Positions 35,477-47,572 of a stretch of 64,000 nt of DNA are shown in pieces. The notes under the pieces were generated by a model. That model ran no database searches, had not been told where the DNA came from, and was given only the letters and a program-made list of their open reading frames with translations. Made by a program: the position numbers and the translations under genes. Within the stretch, counting starts at the first letter, position 1. Each line of letters starts with the position of its first letter. The stretch is from Shinisaurus crocodilurus (lineage: Eukaryota > Chordata > Lepidosauria > Squamata > Shinisauridae): positions 142,478,564 through 142,542,563 of the forward strand of contig CM037880.1 in NCBI GenBank assembly GCA_021292165.1, written 5' to 3'.

Positions 35477-36279
35477 GAGCTTTTCTGCACAGGGCAATTT
35501 TTAATCTGCTGTATCTACTTTCAGTTTTGTCGCAGAATTGAGATCTCAGCTCTCATTAACAGCTTTTCCTTTCCTGCTTTTCTGCTATATAACCTATAGG
35601 TGGCACAGTGCTGTAGTGGAGTAACACAATTACACAAGTAGGAAAATACGTTTTCTTTTGCTTTTTGAAATAGTACTCCATTTGTGGGACCTTGCCCCAG
35701 TCCAGGGGGTGCTATAGCCTGTGACACTGATTCAGAGTCAGAGGAGGAAGCTGTAGAGTCAGGCCCAGCCATGGGAAGCCAGATGCCTGAGAACTCAGTT
35801 TTAACAGGCTTCCCACTGGCTGACAAGCTGGGAGGAGTGAGACGTAGGATGCTGATACAGCCTACCTTCCACAGTTAGGACACCTGACCTTGACGGAGAC
35901 CCCTGCCTCTTGACCAGGGATATCTTCCATGTGCTGAACCAAAGAATGGTTGCGCCTTTTGTCGTGATGCTCATGAACGAATTATTGTCAAGGAACTACA
36001 CTGTGATCTGTTAACTATAGGTCTTTAATGGGACTGTAAAGGCTTATAGCTAATTTCTGGAATCACTGCAATAAAAGGTTTTATTGACACTTCTGCCTCT
36101 GCTCTGGGAAGTCAGGTTCTGACACCATTTCCCCCACTCTACCCCCCCCCCCGGGCCTGGAAAATACTCTTAAAAAACAGAAGCAAAACTGGAGGGTCAT
36201 GATGTTGTCTAAAGAACCCATAAACAACCACGAGTAAGGAATGATGAGCACACAATAAACGCCTTGTGTAGAAAAGCTC
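35477..36279. mobile_element. Harbinger-like MITE interrupted by a solo LTR
   Basis: Inverted ends GAGCTTTTCTGCACAGGGC and GCCTTGTGTAGAAAAGCTC are flanked by TAA (35474-35476, 36280-36282). Without the LTR and its duplication it is about 356 bp and matches the 14833 copy. Confidence 0.8.
35683..36124 (+). mobile_element. Solo LTR, 442 bp
   Basis: It starts TGTGGGACC and ends TTCTGACA (TGT...ACA) with a 5-bp target duplication CCATT on both sides (35678-35682, 36125-36129). An AATAAA at 36070-36075 lies about 50 bp before the end. There is no internal retroviral region, so it is a recombined single LTR. Confidence 0.8.
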
Positions 36280-38102
36280 TAAATATCACAGGATGCTATG
36301 AAGCTCAATGAGCTTCTATCCTAGGAGGCTCTGTATCTTGAGGAACTGGACAGAGTCCACCTGGCTTTCCTCGTTCTTCCACCCTCCTTATTTTTCAATT
36401 ATTTTATTTTGCCCCCCTCCTTTTTCTTTTGCCTTTCATACAGCAACAGGATACAGAGGAAATGAGTGGGAAATGGGATGGGGCATGGCAGGCGACATTA
36501 TATTCTGATTAGTTGGGTGGCCGGGTGGCTGGCCAGATGGGCAATTAACAAATGTAATAAAATAAATAAATAAATAAGTCAAACCAAGTGAACATGTTGA
36601 AATATGTGGCTACAATTTTTTTTGAAAATTCATATACCACCGATACCTCACTCACTCACTCACTCACTCACTCACACTGAAGGAGGACAGGGAGATATGA
36701 AAGACTGGATGTAATTGTTACACCTTGCAACACCTTTGACTCCTCCAAAGGTGGCTCTTTGGGAAGCTTCTCATAGAAAGTACCTCTATAAAGCTGGTAA
36801 CTGCAGCAAAAAGGAAATCTTAATACCGTGACCTGACCCAGTGTGGTTTCATTTAATGGCCCACCATTCAAATGCAGACATTAAAGTCCATTAAAGGTTT
36901 GACCCTAATGAATTATCTGAGTTATCTATTCCACCACCCCCACTGCCTTACCCATCATGTCTGTCTAACCTTCACCCCCCAATGTTAGCGGCCTAGCATG
37001 TTTTACCACGGTAGTATGTACACTTTCAATCATCATTATAACTGAGGAGGGGTCCTCAACCTCGGCACATAGCCAGCTTTACTAAAACTTTCCACGAGGA
37101 AAGCCTTTTGTTTTCCTCCAGAGCTGCTAGTCGAGGCCAAAAGAGAGGAAGGGTGGGAGGGGAAGGGTAGGAGGGGCCAAGACGGGGAGCTTGAAATCCC
37201 GTCCAGTGTGTTGACAGTATTACTGGGCTTTGTAGAGTACCTGCATGTTGTTCTAATGACATCTGGACTACTGGAAATCAGTGAGCACACTCAGAAGTTT
37301 TTAAAAGGCATAATTGTGGCAGCAGCAGACTAAACTTAATGCTTCGAGAGCCAATCACTTTAATCACAAGGCTGAGGTGCATGAAAAAGGATACATTTCA
37401 ACGCAAGAATAATTCTGTCTGGTATAGTTCCTGTTCAAATAAACTATATGACCAAATCATGCACATTTCAAATTTATATATAAAGTTGAAATATATAAAA
37501 CACCCCACCCCCTTCCCGAAAATATGGCGCAGAGACAACAGAATTTAATATATGTTGCATTGGAGAAATATGGACATGTCAGACATCTAACAGTTCGACA
37601 GTGTAAGCAATTCATGGGAAGGACATTAGCAATAGCTCATATTACCTCCATAAGTTCCAGCTTTTACTGCAAAAGTTATTTTTAAGAGACACCTTTAAAA
37701 TGGCTGGTTAGGCTGCAGCTTTCAATAACACTTTGCCTGTGGTTTTGCCTTTTTTACATACTTACATGAGAGTTTAATACTCCCAATTTACCTTTTTTTC
37801 TTTTCTTTTTTTAAAGAAAGCAGTTGAAATGTATGCATTCATGGGCAAAGTGCTATAAAACTCACAGCTGTGCAAAGACAATTACAAGGGGCAAAAGCTG
37901 ACTGGCACTGAAAAGACGCTGATGAGGTGCTTTTGATACCTACTGTCAGCAGTATATCAAAATGCCAGGCACCTCTGTTTGAGGTATATGCCCTTATATT
38001 GATATATAAAAGATCTAGATAATACCATCAAATGAAGCCCTTCATTAGAAAGAAAGGGGAGGAATTAAATACAAAGTGCAATGAAAGAGACAAAACATTT
38101 TA
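36280..38102. other. Noncoding stretch
   Basis: A (CACT)n tract lies at 36648-36675. An (AATA)n tail at 36553-36578 ends a decayed retroelement. No exon recognised. Confidence 0.5.
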
Positions 38103-38236
38103 GGGTGCAATCCTATGCATGCTTAGACAGAAAAAAGTCCTCTAGCTCCCAGCATGCCCCAGCCAGCCATGGCTGGCTGGGGCATGCTGGGAATTGTAGG
38201 ACTTTTTTCTGTCTAAGCATGCATAAGATTGCACCC
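38103..38236. mobile_element. Near-perfect palindromic Harbinger-like MITE, family B
   Basis: The 134-bp element reads almost the same on both strands around the centre CCAGCCATGGCTGG. Ends are GGGTGCAATCCTATGC and GATTGCACCC, flanked by TTA on both sides (38100-38102, 38237-38239). Confidence 0.85.
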
Positions 38237-38964
38237 TTAGTTCCTAAATTCCATTTTCCAAAGTTGTTTCAGGTAACTCTGGCTAGATTTTCAGAAACAA
38301 AAGTGGCGCTCAGGCACTTAGTCTGTACTGAAAGATTATGGAGTTAGGTAACTGCAGGTGCAATCCACAACATCAGAGCAGTCCTATTAAACTGAATGGG
38401 ACTGCTCAAGAGTTATGGCTGACAGGTAATTTCAGCTTACTACTACTACTAAAAACCTTGAGCTCAGACATTCTAGTAATCTCACTGAAGGTGAATGACA
38501 TTTATATTTCAATCATTAAATCCATCTAACATAGAATTATGCATACTTAAACCCATTTAAATAAATGGGATTAAGCATGCCTCTGTTGGATTGTGACTAT
38601 AGTCTGGACTTATTCCCATCAGGGCAAAAGGTTTGGAGGATAACAGTCCTAGAGTAGGTCTTCCCTTTGAAAGAAAATGGGATACATTTTCCCCCTACCA
38701 CTGCTTTCATTTTTTAGTTAGATCAGAGTAACAATTGCTCAAATAAATAATTTTGCAGTCTTCATTGTTATCTATCAATTCATTGTCAATTTAACATTGC
38801 ACTGGTCCTGAATTTCTATCTGAAAGTAAGAACTAAATGCTCTTCTTCTCACTGTGATCATTAAATAAGATAAGAACAAAACAGCAACAGTAACATTACC
38901 ATTAAAGCAAAATCACATCTTTTTATTATATTTGGTCCTAATATTCAAACTCTTTCCCATACAA

Positions 38965-39075
38965 CAGCCTTCCCCAACCTGGTGCCCTCCAGATGTTGTG
39001 AACTTCAACTTTCATCAGCCTTTGCAATCATGCTTAATGGTCACAAACCCTGGGAGTTGTAGTTGGGGAAGGCTG
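38965..39075. mobile_element. hAT MITE, family A, exact 8-bp duplication
   Basis: It starts CAGCCTTCCCCAACCTGG and ends GTTGGGGAAGGCTG. CCATACAA is present on both sides (38957-38964, 39076-39083). Confidence 0.88.
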
Positions 39076-39296
39076 CCATACAACATGCCTTGCTGATCCC
39101 CAGGAAAGCATTATTGTGAAGAATGTGTGATATGGGATTTCCATAGGCATAGCATAACTTCCATCACTTCCAGGTGACCATATACAAGGATGGATCAGGT
39201 CACATGTTACCTATGATGAGGCATCACCAGGAGGAACACTGGGACATATTGTAGTGAGATTTTCAATGGCAGAACAGTCCTTAAGTCAGGGATGGG

Positions 39297-39422
39297 CGAC
39301 TTGTGGCCTTCCAGATGTTTTGATCTACAGCTCCCCTCACCCCTCACCATTGGCTATGCTGGCTGGGGCTGATGGGAATTGTAGGCCAAAACATGTGGAG
39401 AGCCACAAGCTGCCCACCCGTG
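39297..39422. mobile_element. hAT MITE, family A variant
   Basis: It starts CAGGGATGGGCGACTTG and ends GCCCACCCGTG. The flanking 8-mers CCTTAAGT and CCTTAAAT differ at one base. Confidence 0.8.
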
Positions 39423-39730
39423 CCTTAAATCAATGATCCTCATCAGCAAATTCAGCACACATACTAAGAACTAAATTCTATTAAGGTGCAATCCTATGCA
39501 CGTTTAGACATTAAAAAGGTCTACAACAATGGCTGGCTGGGGCATGTTGGGAGTTGTAGGCCAAAACATGTGGAGAGCCACAAGTTGCCCACCCCTGCCT
39601 TAAATCAATGATCCTCATCAGCAAATTCAGCACACATACTAAGAACTAAATTCTATTAAGGTGCAATCCTATGCACGTTTAGACATTAAAAAGGTCTACA
39701 ACAATGGCTGGCTGGGGCATGTTGGGAGTT
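39381..39730. repeat. 175-bp tandem duplication joining two MITE families
   Basis: 39381-39555 and 39556-39730 are nearly identical. Each unit begins GTAGGCC inside a MITE and ends in the same motif of the next. The unit covers the right end of the family-A MITE and the left part of a family-B MITE. Confidence 0.9.
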
Positions 39731-39771
39731 GTAGGCCTTTTTTCTGTCTAAATGTGCATAGGATTGTGCCC
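39659..39771. mobile_element. Harbinger-like MITE, family B
   Basis: Ends AGGTGCAATCCTATGCAC and GCATAGGATTGTGCCC are flanked by TTA (39656-39658, 39772-39774). The duplicate left end is at 39484, preceded by TTA at 39481-39483. Confidence 0.8.
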
Positions 39772-39774
39772 TTA

Positions 39775-42038
39775 GTTTCATAGATATTTTTTCTTAAAGT
39801 AAGGGTATTTAGGGCAACTTCTTAAATTGTTTTGTTTGTAGTCAAGAATGTTGCAACTCTGAATTTAGAATCAAGGTTCAGGTTAAAGAAACCAATGTTA
39901 GAATGCCAGCCAAAAGTTGGGTCATTTTTAAAAGTTTTGAACAGGAATTACCATAAATGTCTCTGGTTTAAAGGGCCATCATTATTTCATTGTTGGTTTT
40001 TTCCGCTTAAAATATTATTTGTTATCAGCATATTCAATGAAACACTGACTAATAATATCTCTGTGTTAGGAAGGTTGGCTCATCAGTTACTTTCCAGGAG
40101 TCTCTTCCTGTTGGTACTGACGTGTTCCCTTGTCGTGCACAGAGATAACATTTATTGATAACCCCCACTAATTTCTTTGATGTTTTTAATGGTAGGAAAT
40201 AACTTCACAACTGAATGGCTTTGTGCTGTAAAGAACAAAATATACCGAAGGAACATCAATAAGATTAATAACCTAAAATAACCCCCCTTCGATACTAAAA
40301 GCACCAATACTACTTTTGAAAATGGAAATCTTAGGAGATTTTGTGTGTATTCTGTGTGGCACAAATGATTTAAAATAAAACAAAACAGTGACATTAGGAC
40401 AATAGCCAAAGACCCTTCCAGCTTCAAGAACAAGTGTAGTGCTACATTAACTACAGGGAATATTCTAGCAATCGAGAACAGCCCTCCAAACTGTGAACTA
40501 TTTTAGAAATATTTTAGCGAAGAGATGCATTGTCTACGCTGGTGTACACATGGATGCATGTAGTCCTCTTATATCTAGGAGTGGCTCATTTTGATATAAT
40601 TTGGTAAAAGTCTATTTAAAATATGTCCAAGATTCAGGTGGAAGTTTCCAGATGAAGTGCCATTGTCCTGCTTCTAACCTTCAAATCTGTCTGCCATTAA
40701 AAAAAAAAAAAATTTAAGCAAGAAAGGAAGAATATAATTTTTGATGGTGCAAATGCATTAACATATAAGGTACTGCTCAGATATTTTGGCATAAAAACAG
40801 GCAAAACCTAAAGGGCTTTGTTGGGTTTTAATTTTTGGTTAATGTTAATTTATCTGCAAGAAATTAATTCTTAATTTTACATTGTCCATATGGGTACCAT
40901 ATTAATACCAATTGTGGAGAAGTTTGGTATTAGACATATAACGTTTCTGAACAAATGAATTCCTTCTGGATGTTTTTTCAGATGTGTAACATTTCTGAGC
41001 AGAGTGCTTTAAAAAAAAAAAAAAAAAAAAGCCATGTAGTCAGAGAATATAATATTGCTACTTTAAAACAATACCGGTAACTTTAAAAATCAGAATTTAG
41101 GTGGGGTCATGCTGTTTAAAATGGAATACAATACCTTAAGTCTTGTTGTTTTTTAAAACACACAAACAAACAAACAAAGAATAAATTGTCTTGTGTGACT
41201 GGTTTCCCTTAGAAGACAATCATATGCATAGTTTCATTGGAACAATTAGTTTAAAAACAAGATCTGTTCAAAGGTATTACTTTGCCATGTACTATAGGGC
41301 ATTATATAAGGTTATGCTGCTTATGAAAACAACCTCATTAACTGCATAAGGCAAAAGTTCATAAGAACTACTAGGGCTAAAAGCACCATATCACAATTCA
41401 GTGAGGTAATATAATAACATTCCAGATTTCATCCTTTATTGCACTAAACGAATAAATCTTTGGGAGTTTGACAGGCTCATTGTAGCATTTCAACATTGCA
41501 GTGGTGCATGCAGAACAAAGATATATACTTTTTTTAAAAAAACTTTTAAATAAAAAAGCCAACTACACATTTACAATATAAAGTAAGGGAGCTGGAGGTG
41601 TGGAGGGGGAAGTAGCCTTAAATTCAGATACCAGAGAGTCAAAGTCATGTCTTGATTTTTAATCTGGACTTTCTTAGCTGAAATAGAGTGGTTTTGTCAT
41701 TTAATTCCAGTTAGCAGGCTCACATATTTCAAGTTGCAACATACGATGGACAGTGGGTCAATTCCAAATCAGCTTTCAGTGCCATTCTGCAAGCCACTGG
41801 CATAGCATAAGCCAAGACCATGTGGTTAAGATTATTGCAATGGACATGCAGATACTTCAACAATGACTAACAGCTCTTACCATTTAGATTATACACTTTC
41901 ATTATTGCTGATGACATTAAATAAATCTTTCCCATACAGATGTCACCCAAGCTGAATTCTGCACCATTCCACAAGGCTGTTAATTGGCGGTTTTCCCCAT
42001 CAGAATGCTTAAGGAGATTAAAAGAACTCAATGGCACA
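39775..42038. other. Noncoding stretch downstream of the NFATC1 tail exon
   Basis: This would be intron of the longest NFATC1 form, or 3' untranslated sequence of a read-through form. A minus-strand AATAAA lies at 41435-41440. No repeat of note is present, only A and T homopolymers. Confidence 0.5.
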
Positions 42039-42082
42039 TCAAAATGGTTGAACACAAACCTCTACATCTGCAGAAGACTTAC
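42039..42082 (-). CDS. NFATC1: Possible alternative C-terminus by read-through of the NFATC1 tail-exon donor
   Basis: If the GTAAGT donor after LYLDD is not spliced, translation continues as GKSSADVEVCVQPF to a TGA at 42039-42041. A minus-strand AATAAA (forward TTTATT at 41435-41440) lies about 600 bases downstream and could end such a transcript. I know of no firm evidence that this end is used. It is recorded because the gene already uses read-through at the previous exon. Confidence 0.3.
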
Positions 42083-42763
42083 CATCGTCCAGGTATAACT
42101 GGTCCAATTCCTCAGGTTCTCGCTTGATCGTTACAGGAATAGGGGCCAAATTATGATTATTGTCCTCATGCAACTCGGGCAACGACAGTGGCTGATCTGC
42201 TGGAGATTCATTTCTTTGAACATTCGGCAGTTGCTGCTGACCCATTATGGATGAGTGAGTTGGACTGCAGGACTGCAAATAGGTTGACTCTTGGGTTACA
42301 GATGGAACTGGAGAGGAGGGACTGTTGGGATAGAGTGTTTGTTGGTAACCAAGGGAACAGCTACTGCTCAGATGTTGACTCACCTGCGGCTGCAGCATGA
42401 TGTGAGATGACTGATCTGGAGAGCTTGGGTGCACAACTATAGACCTTGGCACTTCCTGTATGGTGGGGACACCTCCAACCGTCTGCTGAAGTCCTAGATG
42501 GTTGTGGCCTGGGTTGGTGATGCACTTGTAAGCAGGAGAGGAAAGATCGTGCAGCTTAGGACTTGAGCTGGGAGATGATGACATCACAGTGTTTCTCTGC
42601 TGACAGGAAGTGAAGCCAGCCACAAGGCACGAGCCAGGATCAGGAGGCATCATGATCTGCTGGCTGTAGTATGGTTTGGAGAGAGGACTTAATCCTTGGT
42701 TCCTTGGTCCACAGGTTTGAGCAGGCTCATAGTCGTCAGTGGGTTCTGTTTTTATAATTGGAA
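42083..42763 (-). CDS. NFATC1: NFATC1 long-isoform C-terminal exon (transactivation tail)
   Basis: This 681-bp exon encodes the C-terminal activation region found only in long NFATC1 isoforms. The acceptor is CTTTCAACAG; the exon completes the Val codon and begins PIIKTEPTDDYEP. It continues through a Ser/Pro/Gln-rich low-complexity region and ends with PVTIKREPEELDQLYLDD, followed by a GTAAGT donor at 42077-42082. About 226 residues are encoded with no stop. Two sumoylation consensus motifs, IKTE near the start and IKRE near the end, sit where NFATc1 is known to be sumoylated. The tail motifs GLSPL, YYSQQ, MPPDP and LAPIPVT are characteristic of NFATC1 and separate it from NFATC2-4. The donor implies one more small exon, which in mammals encodes about 16 residues. 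I did not find it in the window. Confidence 0.96.
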
Positions 42764-43410
42764 CTGTTGAAAGAAAAAGAAAGTGCTTTGAATAAACATG
42801 GAGTTGCACATTGGTATGATCAAGTTGGCTTGTGGCTAGGATACCCTTTGCAAAAACAAACAACGTCTTGAATAAGACTCTGTGTGTCCTTTGCCTGGTT
42901 CTCCCACCCCATAAAAAATATGAATGAGTCATCCGCACAAGAAAGTCACAGCTGGTTCTAATATTGAAAAAGACTATTTTCTTTGGACTCTCCTCCAGCT
43001 CTAATGTGCTATAAAAATCTATTTGCAAATAGCTGCGCTGCAGTAGAAGCTCTGGACCCAAGGGTTCTATGGATTTGTAGTAATCAAAGGATTTTTTTTA
43101 ACTTGGATGTACTACCGCATGTCTAGTGCTACTGATGGCCCATTTGATAGATGTCTGCACAATGGACAAATTCAAGCATGGGGATTCAAAAAAGGAGCTT
43201 TCAGAGTTCACCAAAATAAAACTCCAGGGAGAACGGCAAGTTTATGAAAAATTATGCATTTCATCATAAGACTTTTTTCCTGAATAAGCTAAAACCTAAC
43301 TTTTCTTCTTTTAAAAAACAAAGACAGTGGAACAGTGTTTTCATATCATTTTTGTAGTCCATACTAGAGCACATGTGAAAATTCAGTAAACAATATTTGT
43401 CACAGCTTAC

Positions 43411-43457
43411 TTGATTCAGAACATTAGAAACAGTTATTGATTCAGAACATTAGAAAC
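43411..43457. repeat. Short tandem duplication
   Basis: TTGATTCAGAACATTAGAAAC is present twice with about 6 bases between the copies, at 43411 and 43438. Confidence 0.85.
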
Positions 43458-43827
43458 TTTCGCCTGTGTTCTGTCACGCAAGGACAGACTAATTTCCACT
43501 TGTCCGTAACAGAACTGCTCCCACTGCCATATATTTCACTGCAACTGTACCTGCTAATCAGGGTAGAGAAGTCTCTAAAAATACCAGGGAGAGAGGCTTT
43601 TTAAGATGATGGTAAATGTTGTCAGCATGTGTTGAACAACAGTAATTCAGATGGAATCTATGTCTCTCCACACTATTTCAAAGAGTACATGACACTTTCA
43701 AGAAGACTGCCACTCATTCTTCAATCATGTTCATTTCAAATTAGGACAAGTAGTCTACAACTGAAGACTGGGCTAGCATTTATGTGCAGCAGTTTTATCC
43801 ACAACCCAGCTAACTCTAAGATTTAGG

Positions 43828-43920
43828 TTGCAATCATATGTACACTCAGCTGAGCCTAAGTCCCAGTAACAGCAGTGGGACTTACTTCTGAAGAAACACA
43901 CATAGGATTGTGCTGTTAAA
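43828..43920. mobile_element. Family-C palindromic MITE
   Basis: GGTTGCAATCATATGTACAC and CACATAGGATTGTGCTG are inverted ends around GTGGGACTTACTTCTGA. A second partial copy follows at 43925-43977. Confidence 0.65.
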
Positions 43921-43980
43921 TGAATGTGGAGTCAATATGTATGCTTACTCAGAAGAAATGTAAATCCCATTGTGTTCTTA

Positions 43981-44445
43981 GGGCCGGTTCATACGACCCA
44001 GGCGGCGAGCGGGGGAGGCACCATGGGGGCGTCTGCGGGGTCTGGCGGGGCACCGCAGATGACTTGCGCCCCGCACGCGTGGGCGGACCCCGGTGGAGCT
44101 GGCAGTCCCTGCACTGCAGTGTGGGCCTCCCGGTGCTAGGGGGTGGCAGCTCGGGATGCCCAGAGGGGCCGTTTGGCCCTACAGGCCGCAGCGGCCGCAG
44201 CTCTGGCCACTCTGGGCTGCCACCTCTGTGCGGCCATGGGAGGCCCCCCCGGGATGGCTGCCCGCTGTTTGCATGGCAGGGTGGCCACACACGGTAGGGG
44301 CTTACCCCTCTATCGCCCATGGTCACTTTGCGTGCTTCCCGCATGTGGCCATCCCACGGGGGTGCCCCCGGCCAGCGTTCGCACGACACAGGAACCGCGG
44401 GGACCTCTGCTCCCCCGCAGTTCCCTGTGTCATGTGAACCGGCCC
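43981..44445. mobile_element. GC-rich Harbinger-like MITE in the NFATC1 intron
   Basis: Inverted ends GGGCCGGTTCATACGAC and GTCATGTGAACCGGCCC are flanked by TTA on both sides (43978-43980, 44446-44448). The 465-bp interior is CpG-rich, which produces several overlapping meaningless long frames. Confidence 0.85.
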
Positions 44446-47400
44446 TTAATAAATGTTCAGAGGATTGCTGCCTTAGTCAAAGCGAAATGTATATCCAGTA
44501 CTTTTATCTGCTTAAGTGGTTGTGGCTTTGCCCATAGTAGTGAACTGCTCAATTGAACCCCAAGGCCATTTTAACATAGAAAGATGCTAGTTACTGGGGT
44601 AAATGGTGAGCATGGAATTCATAGCAAAGAGGTCCTCTGGTTGTTTGCCCACAAACTCAAACTGAAGTCCACCATGCCACAAAAGTGGCTTGAAAAGTTG
44701 CATGATGATTAGCCATTATCTAAGCACATGATGAAAGGCTTTGCTGCAGGTTCAATACTAACCAGTAATGGTTATTGGTTGGTTTCACCACCCATATGGT
44801 AAATGTGCAACTGGGCTGAAAATAACTCAATTCCAAGCATATTGAGGCAACTAAACTGTACATTCGGTTGTTAATAACAGGTTAAATAAAAGAATGGCAA
44901 CTTTAGATTCATGTAAATGTTTATTATTTCTTTCAGAACCATTTTCCATCTATAGACATCTGTTTACATTGCATTTCAGACATTTGGGCTGCTTGGGAGA
45001 TACAAAGTGAATTTAGGGTTAGTGTGACATGCGAACACGCCCGTAGAGTATTTTGAATAAAAACAACAGATCATTACCAAAATTTCCCTTGAGAGATGGA
45101 AGGACAGCACTTCATATGTGAGTAGGGCCACAATCTTTCCCTGATTTTTATGCATGCATATCTTAAATGGAGCACTGGTGTATTCCATTTCCATATCCTT
45201 GTACAAAAATTAAAATAAAATATATTGAAGTGGCCCTCAGTGTGTGGCTTGGGAAAGTCACTCTCTTGCCCAGTCTAACCTACTGGTACTTGATAAAACT
45301 GCTGTAATGACAGAACAAGATAATTTTGAAAGTGTTTTGTACATTGAAAATGGCTACTAGTAATACTATCTATATATTTGTTCACTAAGGGCACCAGTCA
45401 GTGAACTTCCCGGTTCAATTCAGCCTTTAAACCGGGGTGTCTTGGGAAGAAGGGAGTTTTTGCCTTGCAACTTTGGTCACCCTGCAGTATACTAACATTC
45501 ACTAGAGTTTAATGCAGTGTTCCTAATTCTGTTAACAAACAATAATACTTGACATTCCAAATTAATTAGAGTCAGATTTAATGCAAGCTAACAATGTCAG
45601 CCTTAGGCTGACAAATGTGTCACAGTGTCAGCCAGTTTAACATTAGAACCACATTTCTGGAGTGATGCTAGCTATAAATCAGCAGTCTCTCCTGTTTTTA
45701 GTGAGAGGAGTCCATATGATGACATCACACCAAGACCAGTTGGATAAAGACAATGAGCCTCTATGTGAATTTGAGTGTGGGGAGAATCACCTCAGTTATA
45801 CAAGCTGAAATGAAAGGCTCTGAACAGGTAAAATATGAATACATCAAATCTTGACAAAAAATAATAAATCGCTTTTGCTGAGGGAGGGCAAGTATGAGAT
45901 TTCTTTAAAAAATGACTTTGCTAAAGCCAGTTTTCTCGGACATGTTAGAAATCCAATGTTTCACACTTCTATAATTTATCTATTTTGGCCTGTGTCTGTT
46001 AGGATGAGTAAAAAATAAGACACATATTTCAGGAAACAAGGCTACAATGCATTCAGCTTCCAATCTCCTTATTAATTGTGTGACTGCAGTTAAAAGATGA
46101 CCAAAAGTTCTGTGTCCTATTAAAGTCTTGCTAGAGATTGTTGCAGCAAGAGCTTCCATAGGCAATAGCCTATTTTATCATATGTGCATACTGTAGTAAA
46201 CCAGGGCCACAACAGATTTTTGTCTTCTTGTAAATAGAGTCATCCCAATGAATAATGAAACTTTATTGCCTTCAATATATGTACTCCCATGCCTAACATC
46301 TACACAAACTGATATATCTGGTCTGGGTTATCTTCTACTACAATCTTTAGAAAGTATAATTATCTTTGCAAGTAATTCAAATTACTCAGTGTTTGCACAA
46401 CTGTGGTCTCTTCTCAAATAAATCAGTCATGCAGTGCTTTTCATTTGCTGTTAAAATGTTTGGCAGTTCAACAAATACCAAAAGAGAAAAGACACTGTAG
46501 ATCCATGGCACTGAAGTTCTTTCAGAGGAAAACCCTGGAGCACATGATTTGCTTATGTACAACTAGTGAAGCTAAAATATACATTAGATTGATTAGAGGT
46601 TTTAGAAAAATGATTCATTTTGTATCACAAGTCATTAATCATGTAATTCTGAAAGGGGTAAATTGAGTCCAAATTTCATTTTCTTCTAAGGAAGATTTCA
46701 GGGCATGAGAAACAAGTTGCTCCCTTCCCACTCAAAAACTACAAAAACATTACTTTGTCCAGTTCTTTATTGTTTCTGGAATGTATCTTCCTTGGTTGTC
46801 CCTTGGTCCAGAATGAACAATGAAGCACACAAGGGCAACTGCACAACACTTTGGGAAACCCAACATTAGCTTACATTTTAAAAGTCTGTAATTCGTATAG
46901 TTAAAAAGAAGAGACTGGAAATACAAAGGAGATATCTGAGTAAGATTCAGAAACCAAAGGGCTTCCAGTTGTTAGGGATGCTAGCTAGCTTGGGGGCAGG
47001 GGCAGGATGTGTGAGTGTAAGAACATGGCTCCTGTGCCTTGAACAGCTGTATGATATACAGGGATTCAAGCAGACAACCCCTTTCTCATTACTGCATCAC
47101 CATGTCAGGAAAACTTTCTCCTGCTGAATTCCTGCTTGTCATAGAGCTGTTAAGAGAATTGTGCTAAAGGCTGTTAGTTCAGAAAATATGTTTAGGATTT
47201 ATTGCATGCTGTCCTGTAATCCAGCATGCCACTTGTTGCCTGATACACAAATGATGACCAAAGAAAAATCAAAGGATTACTATAAACGTGTGCATTAAAC
47301 TATATTCATGTATACTAACACCAACAATAAAAACACAACGAAATGTGAAACATATAATACCAGAAGAGATAACTAATGAGAAACTAATACATAATAATAC

Positions 47401-47572
47401 TAATGAGGATTAAAATACATCCAAAGGGTATTCCGTGAAGTGATATGATTGATGTAGTCTCTGGAATGCTGACAAATATAGTCTATAAATCCACCACTAT
47501 TACAGATAGTAGTGTAAATCCATTAGGAAGACTTGGTTTGGCCCATGTAGCTAGTCAATGGGAACGCTGGAC

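Noticed and set aside
41294..41341. Candidate last NFATC1 exon (TTATGCAG acceptor, then VNEVVFISSITLYNAL and a stop)
   Set aside because: Only the first three residues agree with the expected VNEIIRNDL-type ending, which eight bases could match by chance. The polypyrimidine tract is weak.
43920..44556. Overlapping frames of 114-146 codons on both strands
   Set aside because: They lie in the GC-rich Harbinger-like MITE. Stops are rare because of base composition, and no frame looks like a protein family.
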